Below are positions 1-34,912 of a stretch of DNA of 38,740 nucleotides, one piece after another. The DNA comes from Chara braunii. Taxonomy: Eukaryota > Streptophyta > Charophyceae > Charales > Characeae. The stretch is from NCBI GenBank assembly GCA_003427395.1, contig BFEA01000058.1:3228250-3266989 (forward strand). The letters run 5' to 3'. A program made the position numbers and the translations under genes. Each line of letters starts with the position of its first letter. Position 1 is the first letter of the stretch. The notes under the pieces are model-generated. The model saw only the letters and a list, made by a program, of their open reading frames with translations, ran no database searches and was not told the DNA's origin.

Positions 1-780
1 CCCCCCTCTACACCCGCCCGCCGACCCGGCTGACCCCAAGGTTGTGTGTGTGTGCATGTGTTGTCATATTCGCTATCCACTGACAAAAATATGACTGTGT
101 CAACCTGTTTCGTTAGACTTGAGTATGTGTGTGTTTGTGTGAGAGAGAGAGAGAGGGAGAAGAGAGGGAGAGAGACCCCCAGGCACACCGACCCTCGCTT
201 CTGGACTCTGGGACACCTACCCCTCCCCTGGACCCCGGCATACCCACCACCAACCCCACCCCTGGATTCTGGCAACCTCCATTACTGGACCCTCACCGCG
301 GTTCCTCCCCCCCACCCCAACCCACCCCGCACAGCACCGGTCCCCGGCACTGGCACCCCCACCGCCGACGCGACCACGCCCCCGCCCCCACCGCCACCAG
401 AGCCCCATGCACCCTGGAATTGCCAAAAACGTAAATCAGCCCAAAAGAAGCGCGGCACTCCTACGCACCCGGCCACGTCGTTTTTTCTTTTCTTTTTCTT
501 CTTTTGGCCGATTTCAACACCTCCCCCCCCCGCCCCGGCTTTTGGGTCCTAACCCCGGCACCCCCGGAACCGATCGTGGGTCCACTGTGACAACCCTGGT
601 GCTGGACACCGATGAGTGGCCATAGCTAGGTATGCAACCATGAGTAAAGGAGTGAGTGAGAGGCCAAAGGAGAGCTTTTTGAGTGCTGTCAGTAAGGGAT
701 ATATTCGGACATTGATTCTTGTTCATTCATTCATTTTTTATATTCAGACATTGATTCTTGTTCATTCATTCATTTTTATT
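1..780. other. Low-complexity left edge
   Basis: It holds GT- and GA-rich microsatellites (GA at 141-175), C-rich stretches, a T-rich run at 481-503 and a two-copy 39-bp repeat starting at 701 and 740. Frames here are proline-rich artefacts. No gene seen. Confidence 0.7.
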
Positions 781-796
781 ATTGTATTTAATCCTA

Positions 797-1319
797 GACT
801 GGTCCCCAGGCGGCCGGGCTGGGGGAAGGTCGCCTGGGTACCCTCCCGGGCGGCCCGGGCCGGGCAGTGGCCGGGCAGGGTCCCGGGCAGCCCCATCGCA
901 TAATATTAAAAAAATAAAAAATTCAAAAAATTCGAAAATTTCAAAAAATTCAAAAAATTCAAAAAAATCTGGGAAAACAAATGTTGTATAAAATTGCAGT
1001 ACAAGCAACGTTTGGCGGAGGGTCCCCTCGAAATTCCTTACTAATTTTAAGATAAAAATAAATGAGATATACCCTTTTAAACCCCTCTAGTCAGTCTTTA
1101 GAGTAACTTTATACCCCCCAAACACTCCTGGGTGACCCACCACCGAAATGGAAGGTAAAGCCGGATTCTGACTGCTCAGGCCGAGCGCAGTCCTGGCCTG
1201 AAGTCCGTTTCTTTCTTTTTGGAGATCCTTCCCTCTTTTTTGATCCGCCTGGTTTTGCCGGGCAATCCTTGCCGGCCTAGCTGGCCCGGGCATGCCTGGC
1301 TGGGCAACGGCCCAGCCTA
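797..1319. mobile_element. MITE-like element with GC-rich ends
   Basis: TTTAATCCTA occurs at 787-796 and 1322-1331. Just inside, the left side reads TAGACTGGTCC (overlapping the repeat) and the right side, reverse-complemented, TAGGCTGGGCC, an imperfect inverted repeat. Both ends are CCCGGGC-rich for 60-100 bp, as in the hAT-like element at 17853. The centre is A-rich with AAAAAATTC repeats. The exact ends are uncertain by two or so bases; no transposase frame. Confidence 0.45.
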
Positions 1320-1482
1320 GATTTAATCCTAACCCTTTACTACACAGGGCATGTACTACTCATTGTGGACAACCGATTGTGAATTGTGACCCCATGCCCC
1401 TGGATTCGGTGTGCAGGTGGCCAAGATAGATTTTCAGCTCTACAGTTCATCGTGCTGCCGTAAACCTCAGACTTCTTTTTAC

Positions 1483-1560
1483 CTGCAGATGAGTTGCTGC
1501 ATTTAATGATGGTTGTTGATATCGACGAATTTCTTCCATTACATCGTTGGATAGCAGGGG
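1483..1560 (-). CDS. Possible isolated exon, unidentified
   Basis: Between ATGTAG and CAG|GTAAAA lies a 26-codon phase-0 frame containing NDVMEEIRRYQQPSLNAATH. Composition looks protein-like, but no kinesin-13 segment matches. It could be chance. Confidence 0.2.
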
Positions 1561-1849
1561 CTACATGAGTTCAAACACCCAACACGTGAGGACAAAAGGA
1601 ACTTACACCATCCGATTGTGGAGTTCCTCTTTTTCGCTTCACGAGTCAGCACGGAACAATTAGGTCCTCAGACTATTCGTTTTTTCTTCACAGGATGACT
1701 GGCAGAGGACAGAAGAGCGGGAGCACAAGGGAAAAAAATTGTCTTTTTCACAGTCGCACTGCCACTGCCTGGAGGACTATTTTTTCTTGCCTTTTTTTCT
1801 TTTCCTGTCCTGCCCTTTAGGACATCCGTTAATATTCGAACGACACGTA

Positions 1850-1915
1850 GACTGATGAGCTGTTGAAATAAAGACCCCCAAGTTCAAATCTAGATGCAAC
1901 CAGCTGAACAGGAGA
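1850..1915 (+). mobile_element. SINE fragment (B-box region)
   Basis: CTGATGAGCTGTTGAAATA, AAGACCCCCAAGTTCAAATC and TAGATGCAACCAGCTGAACA follow the family order around the B box. Head and tail are missing or too diverged. Confidence 0.5.
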
Positions 1916-2539
1916 AAAAAAATGGAACAATACAGAGTAGGTGCACAAGGACGACATGCGAAGGAAGGACACACCCCGCCATACTGTAGCCGGGGCTTCT
2001 TTTAATGTGGACATGAGAGATGGTTAACAGAGGCCCACATTTTCAGACAATTTGTCATGCCTATAAACCGCAAGGCAAAAGTGCACTTTCATGCGGATTT
2101 GGCCAACATTCTGATTTCAGAAAACTTTAGAAATTTCAGTAATGTCAGCAGAGAAATTTCCAATGCTCCGAACAACACCAAATTTGGCACACAGCAACCT
2201 TGAACCAGAACAAAAACTGGCAAAAAACAAAATCAAGAAAACATCAAATTTGACCCCCGAACCCTAATTTCAGTTTTGCACCCCTTAACCAAGGAGCTCA
2301 AAGTGGGGGTCCCCATTAACACACTTGTGGCGGGCATGCCCGCACCGCAGGTGGCAAGCTTGGTTGTTTATCATAAAAGGAGGCAGCAATAATGTGAGGG
2401 AGAGGAAGCTGGGGGAGGAAGAAAATATGAACTGGATTCAATCTTGTGTTCTTGTTGTTCTTCTTCTTCTTTCATTCTTCATTTGTCTTCTTCCCTGGTG
2501 TAAATCCATTTCTTCTTGAGTTGCAAATATTGCGTTGTC

Positions 2540-2722
2540 TCAAAGTGGAGGCTCACATTGTGAATTGTGAAGGATCATAGCACAGCCATCTACCAAATGG
2601 ACTACAAGGCCTTTATTGCCCAGTGGTTTTGCTGTAGCCAAGGGTGAAAAACATCCAGGACTGTGGGCCATCCTCGCGACAGAAAGCCCTCCGTCTGTAT
2701 GTGATCTCATTTCCGCTGCCAC
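2540..2722 (-). CDS. Short open frame, unidentified
   Basis: A 60-codon frame contains GLSVARMAHSPGCFSPLATA and LGNKGLVVHLVDGCAMILH. The composition looks protein-like but I do not recognise the family. It is in the intron or region directly downstream of exon f; it may be a captured fragment or chance. Confidence 0.2.
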   Translation of the reverse strand: MAAEMRSHTDGGLSVARMAHSPGCFSPLATAKPLGNKGLVVHLVDGCAMILHNSQCEPPL

Positions 2723-2856
2723 ACTTTACACAGAGCTTTGCACAGCAGCACACCAGGATTCCACGTAACAAACATGCCAAAGCAAAGACTCACAACGTCT
2801 ACAGCCTCATTCCATAAAGCCCTTAGAAATACAGATGGCAGGGGGGGAAATCATAC

Positions 2857-27988
<25,132 letters not shown>

Positions 27989-28004
27989 CTGCAGGGGAAG
28001 AAAA

Positions 28005-28021
28005 GGGGGGGGGGGGGGGGG
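28005..28021. repeat. Run of 17 G beside the exon a acceptor
   Basis: On the transcribed strand this is a C17 tract followed by TTTTCTTCCCCTGCAG, so it forms part of the polypyrimidine tract of the exon a 3' splice site. Confidence 0.9.
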
Positions 28022-28607
28022 AAAACAACCAAAGAGCATAAACAGGGAACAAGAGGTGCCGGCCCGCCTCCGTCCACATGAATAACAGATGTGGTGAAAG
28101 CAGCAATGAGTCAGAGACTGGGTAGGACGGTGGATGGTGGGTAAACAGTTTAACGGATGTCTCAATGTGGAAGGACCTATGCTTGGGTAGTGTTTGACAG
28201 ATGGTGTATCGGGAAATGGTTGAGTTCCGTTACGGAGGGAAATTTCCCATGCACTGATTAGCCGCGAAAACAATGTAGGAGAGGCATTCAGAGACATCAA
28301 GCATAAGGCAGTTGGGTAGGTGGGTAGGTGGGAATGGAGAAACGAAGCCATGCCATTTGAAGATAGAGAGAGTCATTCATTGGGGCGGGGTTTGACGAAG
28401 CAGACGAACTGGCAAAAATCGTAAAAGCAAAAGGCATACATACAGATAACACTGCTATTGAGCATTCAAGCTGTTGTTTGTGGTAGTCATCATGGGAATA
28501 AAAAAGCCTTGGAGGAAAGATAGAGGAACTCCCATAAACCTCGAAGAAAAAGGCAGCAATCATAAACGAGCACTGTTAGAGCAACAGCGATACTTGGGAC
28601 CAACTAG

Positions 28608-28690
28608 CCTACCTCGGTTGGTACACTAAGGAACTGCTAACATACAGAGCTAAGTTGAAATTCAGATGATGGCACTAGATAAATGGAACC
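28608..28690 (+). mobile_element. SINE head fragment
   Basis: TAGCCTACCTCGGTTGGTACAC and CAGATGATGGCACTAGATAAA match the first half of the SINE family. The 3' half was not seen. Confidence 0.65.
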
Positions 28691-30132
28691 ACATGTCAAA
28701 CATTTCTTTAGTTCCATCATCTTTGTCTGGTTGTTGAATGTTTCAGAGGGTGAGAGGTAAAACCATGTAGCAGAATATTCATCAATAAAAAGGCAAGCAA
28801 GCATGACTGGGATGACTTCATTTCAAAGTGCCAGTCATGGTTGTTGTTCTTTGCAACTTGCTTCCCGTCACTGATTGCTGACTTCGCTATCTGTCATTGG
28901 TTGATTCCGCCTCCAACATGACATATGAGAGAGATGTAGGAGAGAAGCTTTCTTGTAGTCTTCATACGTGTGGGTGTTGATGTGCCCTTAAGAGTGTCAA
29001 TGTGCCCTGGGCGAATGTAGTCCAGCCGTGCATGCAGCTTCCAGTTCACTCCAATCTTCGGACCTCTCATTGTTGTGTCGTAGAACAGCAGTTACCTACT
29101 GCAACCTGTGCCGGATCATCTGCATTTGAAAGAATGGATGCAGATTTCTTTGGATCAATGAACGATAAGGGTATGCGCCAAGGGGTGTTTGAAAAGATGT
29201 AGAGGGGGACCATTGTAAAACGTTAGCAGCAGGTGGGTGTGTTGCAGTAGGACTCGAAGGGAAGGGTAGTGGCATTGGTGGGAGAACAGCCGGGATCAGC
29301 GTGGCGTCGGAGTAGCTGGGGTTGCGTTATCAAGGCTGTGGCGGGCTTTTGTATCTCTCTCATTGGGGGATTGCTTTGGTGGCACCATGTATGTGGTAGA
29401 TGTGCAGGGGACACCCGCCTGGACAAGTGTGTAAGCCGCAAGACGGCAGTGTTTGTCTCAGCCTTTGGGATATGGGACAGCTGTGAAACGTAGGTGGCCT
29501 GTGATGTTGAGAAGTCTTCCGTACCCGTACCGGTAGAATTCTACTGGGATTTTGTCTTGGGTTTAATGAGGAAGGTCGCGAATGCTAAAACTGATTTCAT
29601 GCAGGAGCAGTGTGATGCATTCTTTCCTTAGAATTGCCAAGAAGTTTGAACTCGTCAGGGATGGTACTGTTATCCGTGATTGTTCTGTCGGTGGTTTGTT
29701 CCCAGGGTGAGTTTTATCTGGTTGTAGAAGTGATCGAAGCAAGCCATGTTGACCACACATTTCGCACCAAAAGAGTGCCAGTATCGATCCATTTCAAGCA
29801 AAGGCGAGTAGTTTCTTCATCAACTTTGATTGAATGCGAGGAAAGCCGTAGGAAACGTCTCACTTGTGAAAAGCCATAGGAAACGTGTCACCTACGGTAC
29901 ACATAATATGACCTGGGGAGGTCACCTGAATTGACTCGTGCTGTTGTCTCTCGCTCTTGACTTCGTATGGAATGTGCCGCCGTGAGAACTGGATACCCCT
30001 ATGGACTTCTGACATTCACCAGGGCACACTGTTGACACCTTGAAGACCAGCAGCTGGGAATCAACCTGCGGATATGCAGAGGATTTCGAACACTAACAAT
30101 TCTGGTGTAATTGAACACAACCTCCTGAGAAG
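28691..30132. other. Upstream of exon a, nothing identified
   Basis: No exon, domain or repeat stood out over 1.4 kb, apart from GAAACGT.TCAC.T near 29850 and 29890, repeated about 30 bp apart. Confidence 0.5.
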
Positions 30133-30790
30133 CTTGAAACGGCAGAACCATGCATGTAGTCTCCTCGCACATAATGTAATCTCAAGCCTCAGGAGCGAGC
30201 ATCCGGAACTAAGACAACGGAAGAAAAGATTCTTGAAACAGAATCATGCATGTAATCTCATCACACATAGGGGCTCGCCGGACGGCACACTACACAAAAA
30301 AAAAAACTACGTTTCGTGAGCGTTTCGCCGCACAGCACCCTCGCGGATCCTGTCAGAGAAAACTCGCGATTGATGACAGAGTTCAAGTTCCCGAGTGTAA
30401 GCATGAGCCTCTGCCGTCCCCGCCTGTAAATCGCTCGAAGTCGTAGGTACTCCAAAGGTTTGCTGGTGGAGCTGCGAATCCAAGCGAGTGCAGCACGTCC
30501 GTCCAAGGGATGCAGCACGTTGGTCCAAGGGATGTCCGTCCAAAAAAAAATGGGCATTTGCAGAAGTCAGGCACCTGAACAGTCGTCAGGCCGTTTCCGC
30601 GAGTGATTTCCCGTGTGCTGTGCGGCGGTGGTGTAACAAACGAAACGAAACGGTGATTTTCCGCCTCACGAGGCCTCGTGAGTTTCAAGGTCGTTTCGTT
30701 TCATTTTTTGCAACCGTCCGGAGAGGCCCATGATGTAGTTTCAAGCTTCAGCACTGAGTATCCTGAACTAAGACAATGGTAGAAAAGAAG
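30133..30790. repeat. 97-bp tandem duplication split by a MITE
   Basis: Copy one is 30133-30229. Copy two starts at 30232 and resumes at 30730 after the MITE, ending near 30785. Shared landmarks are CATGCATGTA, ATCC.GAACTAAGACAA and GAAAAG. Confidence 0.75.
30270..30729. mobile_element. Harbinger/Tourist-like MITE, 460 bp
   Basis: The left end is GGGGCTCGCCGGACGG; the right end, reverse-complemented, is GGGCCTCTCCGGACGG. Both are followed inward by CCGCACAGCAC copies in inverted orientation. Flanks are ATA (30267-30269) and ATG (30730-30732), a 3-bp duplication with one change. Uninterrupted sequence of the same repeat at 30168-30180 (CAC-ATA-ATGTAAT) serves as the empty site. GG-starting inverted repeats plus a 3-bp duplication fit PIF/Harbinger. 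No transposase frame. Confidence 0.7.
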
Positions 30791-31019
30791 TGGACAGGAC
30801 AAGGAAAGTTTCATTCATAATCAAAGAGTTTGGTTGCATGCCCCTTCCATTTCCCTTCAGCTCCACGACCTCTCCCACCAGATTCACCACCTCAGCATCT
30901 ATCTCCCTATTGCCACCATTGATGCAGTTTCTCTGCACCTGGCCCCGCAGGCAGGCACAACCTCCAGCGCGAAGCTCAGCTATGGAGATTGGTGCTCAGC
31001 ACCTCCAGTCTTCAGGAGC

Positions 31020-31108
<89 letters not shown>

Positions 31109-32923
31109 CTGGTTTTTATCACCTCAAGCTCACTCCTCCTCTGAGCAACAGTTGTGGCGCTCTACCTTACCTATGGCTACTGTCTCTCTCTCCTAACTAG
31201 CGCCGTCTTTCTCTTCCCGCCCACTCCTGGCTGGCCCTTTCGTCCTCTTCCCTGGCACCAGTGTCTCCTGCCTCCTCCAACGCTAAATGGGCCAGCGCTC
31301 CAGCCAGCAACAGCCCAAGGCAGAATGAATGAGCCCACTGGGCAGGCAACTCTTTTTAATATTGACAGGTGTTGGCCTGCAGCCTCGTGTGCCTGAGGTT
31401 TCCCAATCTCGAGCCCAAATTTGCTGTCGTCCAGTGTGTGCCTGGACCCATTTGGGCCTTGGAAACTTCTGGAACAATGCAGACAACTGTTGGATGCGCA
31501 TCACATCTCTGGCCATGATCGACTCTTAAGAAATCTCTGACTCCCCTGAATCTCCTAAAGGCAACTACCTTTTCATCCAGGCACGGGTCGCCTCTTTTCA
31601 CCCTTGAACCCAGTACCTGTAGACCAAAGGACTTTTCCAAGCCCCTTCTGGGGCAGGAGATGTGACTCTTGACCCCTGAATCTAGTCAAATGTCTAGAGC
31701 AACTCCGGCATGTCTAAGAGAGGTACTGCAAAAACAGAAATTTGCACACGGATTGACCAACGCAGTTCAGATGACGAAGCGTCATTCATAAATCAGCTAA
31801 TCAAGATGCGGCTCAATTTCAATCACAGAAATTTGCACACAGATTAACCAATGCAGTCCAGCTGACGAAAAACAGCTAATGGAGATGGGACTCGTTTCAA
31901 TATACGTATCCTCCAATGCCCACCACAGTCCCACCACAATCAAATGTCGTGGCACTTGTGAAATTAAAGTGGACATAATTGTCCATGGCCCCCCTCCCCC
32001 CCCCTCCCCCTCAACAATGCCCTCTTCAGGGCTTCCATGCAGACATGACAGCCCAGCACAGTCAAACCCCAGCCTTTGACCAACCGAACACACTGCCAAA
32101 TCCACTGCCAAAATCCGCTGACAATACCGGCCTGGCAATCCCCTGACACCATACAGGTGCAAATCCAGCCTTGCACGGCAGTGGTGATGGATACCTAAAC
32201 TGAACTTCACCACATAAATGACCAGCGCCCAGAAGTGTGAGTTTAGCTTTCAATGCCAGGTCAATCATCTGTTGAGGACGTGCGGGCGTGAATCCACCTT
32301 TGCATGACAAAAAGCCTTACAGTGACAAAAAGCCTTAACTGTAACTTACCACATATCAGGCACCCTTCAACCTCTCTGGTCCCACACGAATCTGTGCACC
32401 TGACTAACCCAATGCCGGTTCTAGTGTACGCAAACCCCCTGAACACACATTTCACCCCTAAATACATCCGCGTTAAGAACACGCTCCTAACAACCCTCAA
32501 CTAACAGAGTAACCACAACGTCGGATCAACAGACCCTGCTCCCAGGTCGTGCAACCTAAAGCTTAGAATCTACAAAATTCTACAAAATCCAGGTAGGGGG
32601 CGGCCAGAGTAACCAACAGCGAAAAAAAGCATCTGATACTGACCCGGCTGTTTGGCCACGTGAGCAAAAGCCTCAGATTCCCCAACCAAGCTACAGGACC
32701 AAGTGACCAAAAGCATTGCATCTACAAAAGTCCAGCTACCCTCCCAATTAACCTGAAGCCTCCGATCTACAAACCCATCTACGGTTTTCCGTCTTCAAAC
32801 CCAGCTGCCAGGCCGATTAACCACCCCCCACCCCAGTTCTACCACAAGCACGTTCCGGAGCCATCTAAGAAACGGGGGGGGGAAAAAAAAAGGTCACGGG
32901 GTGCACGTAATTTGGTGCGTGGG
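30791..32923. other. Upstream region with a long (CT)n tract
   Basis: Contains (CT)41 at 31022-31104 and a diverged 90-bp duplication beginning CAGAAATTTGCACAC at 31735 and 31825. It also has a short AGTGACAAAAAGCCTTA duplication near 32310. A minus-strand frame near 32200-32310 (RPQQMIDLALKAKLTLLGAG) looks protein-like but is unassigned. Confidence 0.5.
31022..31104. repeat. (CT)n microsatellite, 41 units
   Basis: Uninterrupted CT repeat. Confidence 0.97.
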
Positions 32924-33322
32924 AAAAGTAGAGCATAACCCTGAACACCACAACGTTTCCCAGCTAGACAAACAAAGTCAAGGCGTGCATTTGCCCGCGA
33001 CTCTCAGAAAGTACCAGGGCAAAACGATGGCACGTCTATCCAGGCAAAACGGATCCCATGCAAGGCCCGTTTTGCCTGGATAGATGTCCAGCAAAATGGT
33101 GCCCCGGTACTTCCCAAGAGTCCAAAAGTAGAGCATAACCCTGAACACCACTACGTTTCCCAGCTAGACAAACAAAGTCACAGCGTGCATTCCGCCGCGA
33201 CTCTCAGAAAGTACCGGGGCAAAACGATGACACATCTATCCAGGCAAAACGGATCCCATGCAAGGCCCGTTTTGCCTGGATGGATGTCCAGCAAAATGGT
33301 GCCCCAGTACTTCCCAAGAGTC
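32924..33322. repeat. 200-bp tandem duplication
   Basis: Units at 32924-33122 and 33124-33322 begin AAAAGTAGAGCATAACCCTG and end TTCCCAAGAGTC. They differ at a handful of bases. Each unit contains an inverted repeat around CCAGGCAAAACGG. Confidence 0.9.
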
Positions 33323-33370
33323 GCAGCAGCGTGCGCACCGTGACTTCGATTTCCTAGCTTGGAAACGTAC
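33152..33370. repeat. Fold-back inverted repeat, about 100-bp arms
   Basis: The left arm 33152-33252 pairs with the right arm 33267-33370 around a 14-base loop. The inner 13 bp (CCAGGCAAAACGG) are perfect. Outer blocks pair with mismatches: AGTACCGGGGC, GCGACTC, CAGCGTGC, AGTCAC and CGTTTCC. A transcript of either strand would make a long hairpin. Confidence 0.82.
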
Positions 33371-34282
33371 TGGTGGTTTAAGTTCGCCAGTGCCTGGGTA
33401 TAGATGGCACTGGGCTGCGTACATTGGGAATTGCCATCTTCGATGGGGTACAGATGCAGTTTTCCCAAAAAAAATGCACGCCAAAACCTTAGGAATTCAG
33501 GGGTCCCACAGCAAAATGGCTGGTGCCACCAGCCAATGAAAAAAAGAAAACGCATGGCTGCGCTGGTGTGTTTATTTAGCACATGCAGCCTCATAACCAG
33601 AGGCTCAGGGGTAATGGTGGTTTCATAAAACAACGACACAATAAAACAGATCAGAAGAGGGGGGAAAAGCAAAACACTGGCAGCTCTGACATCCCACATG
33701 ACAAAACAGCAGTCACGACCAAGCATCGTCAACCACAAATGCACTCCAGTGTAGGTTGACGAATCTGCCTTCCCAGGTTCACGAACCTGCAACTGCACCT
33801 TTTTCAAAGTGGCCTGCCCCTTGCGCAACCAGCCCAGGCCCGAGGCCAAGGTAGTACTGGTTGTTGGGACCCGAGGCCAAGGTAGTACTGGTTGTTGGGA
33901 CCCGAGGCCAAGGTAGTACTGGTTGTTGGGACCCGAGGCCAAGGTAGTACTGGTTGTTGGGACCACCAGTTCAGACGAGCCTAAGCTGAAGAAGCTGGCC
34001 TTCCAAGGCTCGTCAGCCTGCAACTGCACCTTTTCGAAGTGGCGCACCTGCAACTGGGCCTTTTCAAAGTGGCCTCTGCGCCTTTCACTACCGGAGACCC
34101 AAAGCCAAGTGGTCTTACCGCGTATACTGGGAAGAGCACTACTTCCTTCAGTGTGAGCTGATGGTCTAAAACAAAATCCAACTTTCTATACTGATCGCCC
34201 AGATAAAGATCCAAGGGCCAGAAAGGCAAGACGGACGTGAAAAGAACCGGATTTTGGCGACCAAGAAGCTTTAGGTACCGAC
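33371..34282. other. Upstream region with CAACTGCACC repeats
   Basis: CCTGCAACTGCACCTTTT.AAGTGGC occurs near 33787 and 34018 and in shortened form near 34050, flanking the 31-bp minisatellite. No gene seen. Confidence 0.55.
33839..33962. repeat. 31-bp minisatellite, four exact copies
   Basis: Units start at 33839, 33870, 33901 and 33932; each reads CCCGAGGCCAAGGTAGTACT followed by GGTTGTTGGGA. There are no spacers. Confidence 0.95.
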
Positions 34283-34495
34283 TACCGTAGCTTCTCTCAG
34301 TTGGTACACCCATGAACTGCTGAAATACAGACCCAAGTACCCTATTATTAAAAAAAAAATAAAAAAAAAATACAGACCCAAGTACGAACCCTGATCGACC
34401 TAGATAAATGGAGCTAAGAAATTATGAAAAGAAATTATGAATTACCCAGGTCCAGATGATACCTCAAGGCCGTCCCCCTTTCAAAAATAAAAAGC
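34283..34495 (+). mobile_element. tRNA-derived SINE copy with internal duplication
   Basis: It starts TAGCTTCTCTCAGTTGGTACACC. After AAATACAGACCCAAGTA there is an A-rich stretch and then ATACAGACCCAAGTA again, a local duplication. It ends ATACCTCAAGGCCGTCCCCC followed by an A-rich tail. Confidence 0.75.
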
Positions 34496-34798
34496 AGCAG
34501 GGTTTTATTTTTTAGATTCTTGACAGATCAGCAAATGCAACCGCAATCATCATCGTCAACATCCAACACTTCATTTCTCCACTATGACCGTCATCAACAT
34601 GCACCACCATGTCCAAGCATCAGCATCCATCTGCCCGCTCACCGTTATTTCATAAGCCATCACCAGGATCACTATCGATCTACCTACCCATCCACTCATT
34701 GACGAGTAGTGCGTTTGGTCAGCAACACTTCTACTACAGAAACGACACCCCACATTGTCTTTCTTATCCAAACCATCGCCATCAGTTAGGACACAAAA

Positions 34799-34800
<2 letters not shown>

Positions 34801-34879
<79 letters not shown>
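34801..34879. repeat. (CT)n/(CA)n compound microsatellite
   Basis: CT repeats at 34801-34857 run directly into CA repeats to 34879. Confidence 0.95.
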
Positions 34880-34894
34880 GTTCACCGCACAAAA

Positions 34895-34912
34895 GGTGAA
34901 CATATGTTCACC
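34895..34912. other. 18-bp perfect palindrome
   Basis: GGTGAACATATGTTCACC, preceded at 34881 by another TTCACCG. Function unknown. Confidence 0.8.

Larger units (their letters stand above)
1332..2539. other. Intergenic or intronic, no clear gene
   Basis: Apart from the possible exon at 1483-1560 and the SINE fragment at 1850-1915 I see nothing identifiable. A T/C-rich TTCTTCTTC tract lies at 2450-2480. Confidence 0.55.

Noticed and set aside
46-552. 168-codon proline-rich plus-strand frame at the left edge
   Set aside because: Driven by GT, GA and C-rich microsatellites; no domain or splice support.
2640-2730. Possible next kinesin exon: after a GTGGCAG acceptor the correct phase gives FCREDG, like the expected CMREDG
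   Set aside because: Only C-REDG matches; the rest diverges and a TAA follows within about 20 codons with no donor. Probably chance.
33839-33962. CRISPR-like array
   Set aside because: The repeats are contiguous with no spacers, and the genome is eukaryotic.
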